From positions 620,001 through 684,000 of the forward strand of contig NZ_KQ948426.1 of assembly GCF_001514065.1 (NCBI RefSeq): a stretch of 64,000 nucleotides of DNA, given 5' to 3'. The translations under genes and the position numbers were made by a program. This stretch comes from Streptomyces antibioticus (lineage in GTDB: Bacteria; Actinomycetota; Actinomycetes; Streptomycetales; Streptomycetaceae). A model generated the notes under the pieces. That model made no database searches. It saw only the letters and a list, made by a program, of their open reading frames with translations, and was not told the origin of the DNA. Below, piece by piece: positions 58,001-64,000 of this stretch (positions within the stretch are counted from its first letter, which is position 1; each line of letters starts with the position of its first letter).

Positions 58001-58232
58001 CGTGACTCTCCCACTGGTCATAGGCGTGCCGGTTGGGGGTCCCCCCGGCGGAGGTCTGCGGGCGGGGAAGCTTTGGCTCCGAGCCCCACCCACTCGGAAT
58101 CGTGGCAGAAACGGAGCGATCAGGGGACGTCTTCGGCTCCCTGTGTCCGCCCGTTTTGATCGTCCACCAGCGGGATCGTACGCGGCTCCCGGCGTGGCGC
58201 ACGCATCAGGCGGTCCAAGAACGCCTCAAGCC

Positions 58233-58421
58233 CTACCAGCGGAAGGTGCGCATGCGCATGGCGTGGCGCAGCCGTGCCGTCTTGGCGCGCCGCGGCTGCA
58301 CACGGTCCCGCAGCTCCCGGGCCTCGGCGAGATCGCGCAGGAACTGGGCGCGCCGCCTGCGGCGCTCGGCGTCGGTCTCTTGTTGTGGCTCCTGCTCCGG
58401 CACAGGCACTGGCATAGGCAC
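58233..58421 (-). CDS. Small basic protein, 62 aa
   Basis: It begins MPMPVPVPEQEP, followed by a highly charged helix (DAERRRRRAQFLRDLAEARELRDRV) and an Arg-rich end (RAKTARLRHAMRMRTFRW). A nucleic-acid or ribosome partner is conceivable, but no family is recognised. GGGGTGG precedes the ATG. It is divergent from upp. Confidence 0.6.
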   Translation of the reverse strand: MPMPVPVPEQEPQQETDAERRRRRAQFLRDLAEARELRDRVQPRRAKTARLRHAMRMRTFRW

Positions 58422-58520
58422 ACCACCCCGTCACGTCCCTCCCACTTTCCCTCCGACGGGCGGTTTGATGCCAGCGCACGGGTGAATGGTGCTCCCCGGG
58501 GGTTTGGGGATCTCCGGGGC

Positions 58521-58547
58521 GCCGGGCCCAGGGGGCCCGGCTACTGT
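58521..58547 (+). promoter_or_regulatory. Palindrome plus -10 element before upp
   Basis: GCCGGGCCC-AGG-GGGCCCGGC is a 9-bp dyad ending just before TACTGT (58542-58547), which sits 7 bases before the ATG. The layout suggests a leaderless upp mRNA with an operator over the -35 region. If transcription started further upstream, the dyad would be a hairpin in the mRNA. Confidence 0.5.
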
Positions 58548-58554
58548 TGTGGAC

Positions 58555-59190
58555 ATGCGTCTCCACGTCGTCGACCACCCTCTGGTCGCCCACAAGCTCA
58601 CCACGCTGCGCGACCAGCGCACCGACTCCGCGACCTTCCGCCGTCTCGCCGACGAGCTGGTCACCCTTCTCGCCTACGAGGCCACGCGCGACGTGCGCAC
58701 CGAGCAGGTGGACATCAACACGCCCGTCGCCCGGACCACCGGCGTGAAGCTGTCCTACCCGCGCCCCCTGGTCGTGCCGATCCTCCGCGCCGGCCTCGGC
58801 ATGCTCGACGGCATGGTCCGCCTGCTGCCGACCGCCGAGGTGGGCTTCCTGGGCATGATCCGCAACGAGGAGACGCTGGAGGCGTCCACGTACGCCTCGC
58901 GCATGCCGGAGGACCTCTCCGGGCGTCAGGTGTACGTCCTCGACCCGATGCTGGCGACGGGCGGCACGCTGGTCGCGGCGATCCGCGAGCTCATCAAGCG
59001 CGGCGCGGACGATGTCACGGCCGTGGTGCTGCTGGCCGCCCCTGAGGGCGTGGAGCTGATGGAGCGCGAGCTGGCGGGCACGCCGGTGACGGTGGTGACG
59101 GCGGCGGTCGACGACCACCTGAACGAGCACGGCTACATCGTGCCGGGCCTGGGAGACGCGGGCGATCGCCTCTATGGCGCTGCTGAGTAA
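58555..59190 (+). CDS. upp: Uracil phosphoribosyltransferase
   Basis: This 211-aa enzyme makes UMP from uracil and PRPP in pyrimidine salvage. Family blocks are visible: [20 protein letters not shown] at the N-terminus, [14 protein letters not shown], the PRPP loop [14 protein letters not shown] and C-terminal [16 protein letters not shown], which binds uracil. Length is normal. No ribosome site precedes the ATG; see the promoter entry at 58521. Confidence 0.96.
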   Translation: MRLHVVDHPLVAHKLTTLRDQRTDSATFRRLADELVTLLAYEATRDVRTEQVDINTPVARTTGVKLSYPRPLVVPILRAGLGMLDGMVRLLPTAEVGFLGMIRNEETLEASTYASRMPEDLSGRQVYVLDPMLATGGTLVAAIRELIKRGADDVTAVVLLAAPEGVELMERELAGTPVTVVTAAVDDHLNEHGYIVPGLGDAGDRLYGAAE

Positions 59191-59197
59191 GACGCCC

Positions 59198-59280
59198 TGA
59201 AGGGGCGCGGGGCCGTATCAATATGCGGCTCCGCCGCGGGGCGCGACGAGCCACAACGGGCCTGTAGCCGCACAACAACC
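59198..59280 (+). repeat. Streptomyces-type intergenic repeat, copy 3 (diverged)
   Basis: It contains AAGGGGCGCGGGGCCGTATC, then CCGCGGGGCGCGACGAGCC and CCTGTAGCCGC, which resemble the core and flank of the copies at 9713 and 47491. It fills the space between convergent upp and LytR_C genes. Confidence 0.45.
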
Positions 59281-59308
59281 GCACCCCTACGGGGACAAGG
59301 CGCGAACC

Positions 59309-59950
59309 TCAGCAGCTCTTCTTCGACGACGTCGGCGCAGGCTGCGGCTTCCCCAGCGCGGCCAGCGCCTTGTCCGCGTCCGCCTTCTTCGCCAGCGACT
59401 TGAACCCCGTGCCGAGGATCAGGTCCACGTCGGCACCCTTGCGCCCGTCCGCCCGCGCCTCGGCCCCGGCCACCTGCGTGCCCAGCACCTCCAGCGACGT
59501 GCTCATGGCGGACGTACGGCCCAGCAGCAGCCCCGCGCCCTTGACCTTCTTGTCGAACTCCTTGGTCGCGTTGCCCACGTCGCCGATCTTGAAGCCGCGC
59601 TTCTTCAGCGCGTCGGCCGTCTCCTTGGCGAGCCCCGCGCGGGGCGTGGCGTTGAAGACGTTGACAGTGATCTGCGACGGCTTCGGATAGGCGGGGGCGG
59701 ACGCCGAGGCCGACGGGGACGCCTTCGTCGCGCAGTCCGCCTTGGGACCCGCCGCGGACGCCTTCTCGTCGTTGCCCGTGAAGATGCCGATGAGCTGCAA
59801 CGTGCCCCAGCCGACCAGACCGAGCGCGGCCACGGACGCCACCAGCGCGACCACGAGCCTGCCGCGCCGCCGGGGGCGGCGCATGCGTGGGTATTTGTCC
59901 CCCGTGATCCGGTACTTGCCGCCCATGCCTGGGGGAGTCAGCATGCTCAT
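59309..59950 (-). CDS. LytR C-terminal domain protein, membrane-anchored
   Basis: This 213-aa protein has a basic cytoplasmic start (RMRRPRRRGR), one helix (LVVALVASVAALGLVGWGTL, about 34-53) and a Ser/Ala/Pro linker. The extracytoplasmic LytR_C domain begins ITVNVFNATPRAGLAKETADAL and ends with VDLILGTGFKSL. LytR_C domains occur on cell-wall polymer ligases, but this one stands alone. There is no ribosome site; TACGCT lies 6 bases before the ATG at 59950, suggesting a leaderless transcript. Confidence 0.85.
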   Translation of the reverse strand: MSMLTPPGMGGKYRITGDKYPRMRRPRRRGRLVVALVASVAALGLVGWGTLQLIGIFTGNDEKASAAGPKADCATKASPSASASAPAYPKPSQITVNVFNATPRAGLAKETADALKKRGFKIGDVGNATKEFDKKVKGAGLLLGRTSAMSTSLEVLGTQVAGAEARADGRKGADVDLILGTGFKSLAKKADADKALAALGKPQPAPTSSKKSC

Positions 59951-60049
59951 GGGCGCAGCGTAGTGCGCCGCGGCGGCGATGCCTACTAAATGATCATTGG
60001 ACACCGGGCAGGAGAACCCGAAAGGGCCAACCCTTTACAGGGTGGTCAC

Positions 60050-60346
60050 TTAATCGAGTTCCAGCACACGCGCGTGCAGGACCTGGCGCTGCTGGAGCGC
60101 CGCCCGTACCGCGCGGTGCAGGCCGTCCTCCAGATACAGGTCGCCCTGCCACTTCACGACGTGCGCGAAGAGGTCGCCGTAGAACGTGGAGTCCTCGGCG
60201 AGCAGGGTTTCCAGGTCGAGCTGGCCCTTGGTCGTCACCAACTGATCGAGGCGGACCGGGCGCGGCGCGACGTCCGCCCACTGCCGGGTGCTTTCCCGGC
60301 CGTGGTCGGGGTACGGCCGGCCGTTTCCGATGCGCTTGAAGATCAC
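60050..60346 (-). CDS. Conserved 98-aa protein, possible ParB/VapB-like
   Basis: It begins MIFKRIGNGRPYPDHG, then VRLDQLVTTKGQLDL and YLEDGLHRAVRAALQQ. The LVTT...DGLHR arrangement resembles the nucleotide-binding patch of ParB-like folds. I recall homologues labelled as VapB-type antitoxins by automated pipelines, but no toxin gene is adjacent. It overlaps no neighbour and is divergent from the HerA-like gene. Function is uncertain. Confidence 0.7.
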   Translation of the reverse strand: MIFKRIGNGRPYPDHGRESTRQWADVAPRPVRLDQLVTTKGQLDLETLLAEDSTFYGDLFAHVVKWQGDLYLEDGLHRAVRAALQQRQVLHARVLELD

Positions 60347-60450
60347 ACGGAAAGCCTACCGGTCAAGACCTTCCGGGCGCAGCCATGGCGACGGAGTGTG
60401 ATGCTGGAAAAGATGCCGTAAACGGGGGCAAACCGGAACAGGTGCCTGAG

Positions 60451-62043
60451 ATGAGTGACAGCGAGACCATGCCGCCGGCCACCGCTCCCGAGGCGCCGGG
60501 CAGTGCCCCCGCGCTTCCGAAGGAGGCCCTGGAGATCGCCTCCGGGTACGCCTTCGCCGGGCCGGCCCTCGATCTCGGCGCGCTGCTGTGGGACGGGGTG
60601 TGTCTGCCGGACGCGCAGGTCAGGATCCCGCTGCCGATGCTGAACCGGCACGGACTCGTCGCCGGTGCCACCGGCACCGGCAAGACCAAGACGCTCCAGC
60701 TGATCGCCGAGCAGCTCTCCGCGCAGGGCGTGCCGGTGTTCCTGGCGGACATCAAGGGGGACGTGTCCGGGATCTCGGCGCCGGGGCAGCCCAGTGAAAA
60801 GGTCCGCAGCCGCTCGGAAGACGTCCATCAGCAGTGGGCGGCGACCGGCTTCCCGGCCGAGTTCTACGCCCTCGGCGGCATCGGCCACGGCATCCCCGTA
60901 CGGGCCACGATCACGGACTTCGGTCCGCTGCTGCTCTCCAAGGTGCTCCAGCTCAACCAGACCCAGGAGCAGTCCCTCGGCCTGATCTTCCACTACGCCG
61001 ACACCAAGGGGCTCGAACTCGTCGACCTGAAGGACCTCAGGGCCGTCGTCACCTTCCTGACCTCGGACGAGGGCAAGCCCGAGCTGAAGAACATCGGCGG
61101 CCTGTCCACCGCCACGGCGGGCGTGATCCTGCGCTCCCTCACCGCCTTCGAGGCGCAGGGCATGGCCGACTTCTTCGGTGAGCCGGAGTTCGACACCGCG
61201 GACCTGATGCGCACGGCGTCCGACGGGCGCGGCATCGTCTCCGTCCTCGAACTGCCCGCCGTACAGGACAAGCCGGCGTTGTTCTCGACCTTCCTGATGT
61301 GGCTCCTCGCGGACCTCTTCCACGATCTGCCCGAGGTCGGTGACGCGGACAAGCCGAAGCTCGTCTTCTTCTTCGACGAGGCGCATCTGCTCTTCCACGA
61401 CGCCTCGAAGGCGTTCCTCGACTCCATCACGCAGACCGTCCGGCTGATTCGCTCGAAAGGGGTCGGCGTCTTCTTCGTGACGCAGACCCCGAAGGACGTA
61501 CCGTCCGATGTCCTCGCCCAGTTGGGCAATCGCGTCCAGCACGCGCTGCGGGCCTTCACACCGGACGACCAGAAGGCGCTGAAGGCGACGGTGAAGACGT
61601 TCCCCGACTCCGCGTACGACCTGGAGGAACTGCTCACCGGGCTCGGCACGGGCGAGGCCGTGGTGACGGTCCTCAGCGAGAAGGGCGCCCCCACCCCCGT
61701 CGCCGCGACCCGGCTGCGCGCGCCCGAGTCCCTGATGGGCCCGATCGAGCCGGCCGCCCTCGACGAGGCGGTCAGGGCCTCGCCGCTGCACGGACGTTAC
61801 GCACAGGCTGTGGACAGAGAATCGGCGTACGAGAAGCTCAGCGCGCCCCGCGGGGCGAAGGGCCCGGACGAGATGAAAGCACCGCCGCGGAAGCCCGCCC
61901 CGAAGGCGCCGAAGGAGGAGCCCTCCGTCGTCGAACAGGTCGTCGGCAGCGGCATGTTCAAGTCCCTCGCGCGTTCCCTCGGCACCCAGATCGGCCGTGA
62001 GATCACCCGCTCGATCTTCGGTACGGCCAGGCGGAGGCGGTAA
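60451..62043 (+). CDS. HerA-like (DUF853) ATPase
   Basis: This 530-aa P-loop ATPase of the FtsK/HerA class has Walker A GATGTGKTKTLQLIAEQL near residue 71, Walker B LVFFFDEAHLLFHD near 307 and FFVTQTPKDVPSDVLAQLGNRVQHALRAF containing the sensor region and arginine finger. The C-terminus is a basic, Lys/Pro-rich tail. Such proteins are thought to act as DNA-end or single-strand translocases; no NurA nuclease lies nearby. I chose the ATG at 60451 (MSDSETM); an in-frame ATG at 60385 is possible. Confidence 0.88.
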   Translation: MSDSETMPPATAPEAPGSAPALPKEALEIASGYAFAGPALDLGALLWDGVCLPDAQVRIPLPMLNRHGLVAGATGTGKTKTLQLIAEQLSAQGVPVFLADIKGDVSGISAPGQPSEKVRSRSEDVHQQWAATGFPAEFYALGGIGHGIPVRATITDFGPLLLSKVLQLNQTQEQSLGLIFHYADTKGLELVDLKDLRAVVTFLTSDEGKPELKNIGGLSTATAGVILRSLTAFEAQGMADFFGEPEFDTADLMRTASDGRGIVSVLELPAVQDKPALFSTFLMWLLADLFHDLPEVGDADKPKLVFFFDEAHLLFHDASKAFLDSITQTVRLIRSKGVGVFFVTQTPKDVPSDVLAQLGNRVQHALRAFTPDDQKALKATVKTFPDSAYDLEELLTGLGTGEAVVTVLSEKGAPTPVAATRLRAPESLMGPIEPAALDEAVRASPLHGRYAQAVDRESAYEKLSAPRGAKGPDEMKAPPRKPAPKAPKEEPSVVEQVVGSGMFKSLARSLGTQIGREITRSIFGTARRRR

Positions 62044-62079
62044 CCCCGGCAACCCGGAGAAACCGCCTCCGTCACTGGC

Positions 62080-62202
62080 TCAGGCGCGCTTCCCTTCCTT
62101 CACCGGCGGCTTCTCTTCCTGGGCGGCCGGTGGCTTGGGCGCGCTGCGGGCGGCTTCCGCGCGCAGGAGGGCGCGCAGGACGGCGTACGGGTCGACGGGC
62201 AT
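62080..62202 (-). CDS. Small protein, 40 aa
   Basis: ATG at 62202 with AAGGAG 10-13 bases upstream. It begins MPVDPYAVLRALLRAEAARS, a short amphipathic helix, and ends in a Lys/Pro/Glu-rich tail (EEKPPVKEGKRA). It lies just upstream of the converging HerA-like gene's stop. No family is known to me; third-position bias supports coding. Confidence 0.55.
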   Translation of the reverse strand: MPVDPYAVLRALLRAEAARSAPKPPAAQEEKPPVKEGKRA

Positions 62203-62257
62203 GGTGGTCGTGCTCCTTGCGTTCGTTGCTGAAACGGCCTTGGTCGCGAGGGCCGGA

Positions 62258-62551
62258 TCAGCAGCGCAGGACCACCGTGCGCAGGGCGAGCAGGCGGGAC
62301 GAGGGGTGCGGCGGCGCCGGGAGCGCGGTGCCCTCCGGGATGACGGGGGAGGGTGGCGCGACGCGGGGCGCGGGACGCAGCGGGGCGACGGGATGCCGGT
62401 CGGCCGGTCGCAGGACGGTGTCGAGCACGTCGTACTCGGCGACCTCACCGGCCGCGACCGGCACGGCGGCGGGCGCCCCGGCGGGTGCGACCGGCACGAG
62501 CAGCGCGAGCAGCAGGACGAAGGCGCGGAGCCAGGTTCTGGTGCTGCTCAT
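62258..62551 (-). CDS. Short secreted protein, 97 aa
   Basis: A signal peptide (MSSTRTWLRAFVLLLALLVP, cleavage near GAPA) is followed by about 70 residues rich in Pro, Ala, Val and Arg, ending RLLALRTVVLRC with a single C-terminal Cys. No domain is recognised. It precedes the 40-aa gene by 55 bases on the same strand. Confidence 0.6.
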   Translation of the reverse strand: MSSTRTWLRAFVLLLALLVPVAPAGAPAAVPVAAGEVAEYDVLDTVLRPADRHPVAPLRPAPRVAPPSPVIPEGTALPAPPHPSSRLLALRTVVLRC

Positions 62552-62620
62552 GATTGCTGGTCTGCCCCGGGGAGTACGGGGTGCATCGCGTCGTCCGTCA
62601 GATCCGCCCGCACGGGTGAC

Positions 62621-63277
62621 TCACACCTCGCGCGGCACCTGCGCGGCCCGCCCCCGCATCCGTACCGCCGTGACGATCTCGACGACGCCCACGACGACCA
62701 GCCAGATCCCGCCGACCACGGTGAGGACGGCGACCGACTCGAAGGGGGAGTCGATGAGGACGATGCCGGCGACGAAGGTGAGGATGCCGAGGAAGACCTG
62801 CCAGCCGCGGGCGGGCATCGACGGGTCGGAGGCGGCGGCCAGGGTCTGGGTGATGCCGCGGATCAGCCAGCCGATGCCGATCCACAGGGCGAGCAGCAGG
62901 ATCGACTGCATGGGGCCGCGGAAGCAGAACAGGCCCAGCAGGATCGACAGGGCGCCGCTGATGAAGGCGAGCACGCGCAGGCCGGTCGTCCGGTGCGTGC
63001 CGAAGGCGGAGACCAGTTGGAAGACGCCGCTGACGACGAGGTAGACGCCGAAGAGGATGCCGGTGGCGAGGAGCGTGGAGCCCGGCCAGACCAGCACCAG
63101 GATGCCCAGGATCAGCGAGGCGATCCCGGTGATCAGGACCACCTGCCAGGCCGCCTTGGACAGCGCGTGGAGGGGGCCCTCGAAGGGGGGTTCCGGCTCG
63201 GCGGTCCGTCGCTGGGCGTGGACCTTGCGGTCGTCGTACTCCGGGCCCCAGGAGGAGCCGCTCGGTGCCTCGGTCAT
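62621..63277 (-). CDS. HdeD-family (DUF308) membrane protein
   Basis: This 218-aa protein has six helices in three repeated hairpins from about residue 45 to 205 (QVVLITGIASLILGILVLVWPGST, LLATGILFGVYLVVSGVFQL, and so on). The WPG turn is typical of HdeD-like acid-stress membrane proteins. The N-terminus is hydrophilic and cytoplasmic. It is a single gene, with no linked stress operon visible. Confidence 0.85.
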   Translation of the reverse strand: MTEAPSGSSWGPEYDDRKVHAQRRTAEPEPPFEGPLHALSKAAWQVVLITGIASLILGILVLVWPGSTLLATGILFGVYLVVSGVFQLVSAFGTHRTTGLRVLAFISGALSILLGLFCFRGPMQSILLLALWIGIGWLIRGITQTLAAASDPSMPARGWQVFLGILTFVAGIVLIDSPFESVAVLTVVGGIWLVVVGVVEIVTAVRMRGRAAQVPREV

Positions 63278-63332
63278 GGTCCATGCTTGGACCGCGGACG
63301 GCCGCCGTGCGAGGCGGGCTGAGCCGACCGGG

Positions 63333-63926
63333 TTACTTCTCGGCGGCCTTCGCCGCCTTGGCCGCGGCCTTCATCTCCTGCTTGTGCGCCCGCACTCTGG
63401 TCAGGGACTCGGGGCCCGTGATGTCGGCGACGGACCGGAAGGACTTCGCCTCGCCGTACGCTCCCGCGGCCTCCCGCCAGCCCTTCGGGGTGACGCCCAG
63501 CTGCTTGCCCAGCAGCGCCAGGAAGATCTGCGCCTTCTGCTGGCCGAAGCCGGGGAGTTCCTCCAGACGGCGGAGCAGTTCGCGCCCGTCCGTCACGCCC
63601 TTCCAGACCAGCTCGGCGTTGCCGTCGTAGTGCTCGACGAGGTACTGGCACAGCTGCTGGACGCGCTTGGCCATGGAGCCCGGGTAGCGGTGGACCGCCG
63701 GCTTCTCGGAGAGCAGGGCCGCGAAGGCCTCCGGGTCCTGGGCGGCGATCTCGTGGGCGTCGAGGTCGTCGCCGCCGAGGCGGTCCGCGATCGTCCGCGG
63801 CCCCTTGAACGCCCACTCCATCGGGACCTGCTGGTCAAGCAGCATCCCGACGAGCGCGGCGAGCGGGGAGCGCCCGAGGAGTGCGTCGGCCTCGGGGTCC
63901 TGGGCGAGGTGCAGGGTGACGTCCAT
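63333..63926 (-). CDS. HhH-GPD-type DNA glycosylase-like protein
   Basis: This roughly 197-aa protein has a helix-hairpin-helix block LLRRLEELPGFGQQKAQIFLALLG near residues 118-141 and LVGMLLDQQVPMEWAFKGP at the start of the fold, as in HhH-GPD base-excision glycosylases. I see no Lys/Asp pair in the canonical catalytic spacing (SFRSVADITG follows), so activity is uncertain. A Lys/Ala-rich tail ends the protein. I chose the ATG at 63926 (MDVTLHL) with GAGG close upstream; an ATG at 63938 is the alternative. Confidence 0.8.
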   Translation of the reverse strand: MDVTLHLAQDPEADALLGRSPLAALVGMLLDQQVPMEWAFKGPRTIADRLGGDDLDAHEIAAQDPEAFAALLSEKPAVHRYPGSMAKRVQQLCQYLVEHYDGNAELVWKGVTDGRELLRRLEELPGFGQQKAQIFLALLGKQLGVTPKGWREAAGAYGEAKSFRSVADITGPESLTRVRAHKQEMKAAAKAAKAAEK

Positions 63927-63951
63927 GACCTCGATCATGCCGCGTGCCGGG

Positions 63952-64000
63952 TCAGGCCGCCCGCCAGTAGCCGAGCGCGTGCATCCGGTCCTTCGGCACG
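63952..64000 (-). CDS. C-terminal end of a gene continuing beyond the window
   Basis: On the minus strand an open frame enters from the window edge and ends VPKDRMHALGYWRAA before TGA at 63952-63954. Spacing (25 bases to the glycosylase-like start) and codon bias fit a real upstream gene, but 15 residues are too few to identify it. Confidence 0.45.
   Translation of the reverse strand, partial: VPKDRMHALGYWRAA

Noticed and set aside
60050-60346. A toxin-antitoxin pair
   Set aside because: The antitoxin-like label rests on memory of automated names; no toxin gene lies beside it on either strand.

Overview
The window is about 72% G+C with strongly G/C-ending codons. It carries developmental and regulatory genes typical of the genus: two SigF-type sigma factors, a small Asn/Gly/Ser-rich secreted protein that looks like NepA, a subtilisin-inhibitor protein and Prim-Pol proteins. 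This points to a Streptomyces (or very close) core chromosome. From memory of the family, gene content and order resemble the S. coelicolor stretch from the sco/copC copper genes through nepA, sigN/sigF, tadA and upp. No search was possible.

Layout. (1) 1-4690, minus: a copper operon of CopC-CopD fusion (cut by the window start), PCuAC-type chaperone, Sco1-type chaperone, YcnI-type protein and a His/Met-rich membrane protein. (2) 4.9-12.9 kb: an anti-sigma-type ATPase, a GNAT, an orphan CitG-like protein, a MocR-type regulator with an MFS transporter, an Xaa-Pro aminopeptidase and a GAF/PP2C phosphatase. (3) 13.4-19.5 kb: a degenerate Prim-Pol, a secreted protein, a SEC-C protein, a second anti-sigma-type ATPase, a GDPD and an HtrA-like protease. 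(4) 19.6-22.3 kb: tRNA-Ser(TGA) followed by an accessory-looking patch with a 39-aa membrane peptide, a frameshifted TIR gene, an orphan gene and an intact Prim-Pol. (5) 22.6-28.6 kb: a nepA-like gene, then a ChsH2/ChsH1/Ltp2-like three-gene operon, a SigE-family sigma factor and a FadD ligase behind palindromic operators. (6) 28.6-39.9 kb: a 1477-aa degenerate hybrid sensor, an SSI-type inhibitor, tRNA-Ser(GCT), tRNA-Arg(ACG) and assorted secreted, membrane and regulatory genes. (7) 40.0-45.9 kb: a translationally coupled response regulator, histidine kinase, GT2-GtrA and GT39 operon. (8) 46.0-52.8 kb: two drug-efflux loci. One is MFS plus TetR; the other is MarR, an MFS carrying three carboxypeptidase-regulatory-like domains, a YceI protein carrying the same domain type, and a PPOX protein. 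(9) 53-56 kb: two SigF-family sigma factors in tandem. (10) 56.2-64 kb: housekeeping and small genes, including Dabb, a 58-aa membrane peptide, tRNA-Ser(CGA), tadA with its companion, upp, LytR_C, a HerA-like ATPase, HdeD and a HhH-GPD protein.

How parts work together. The copper genes form one coupled unit for copper import and delivery to extracytoplasmic cuproenzymes. The RR/HK pair probably controls the two membrane glycosyltransferases it overlaps. The MarR, TetR and second MarR genes each lie beside a clean palindromic operator. The two anti-sigma-type ATPases and two SigF-type sigma factors suggest partner-switching networks tied to sporulation, with nepA as a plausible SigN target. 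The most unusual items are the MFS/YceI pair sharing a beta-sandwich domain, the steroid-side-chain-like operon, the kinase-dead hybrid sensor and the broken TIR gene next to a tRNA.
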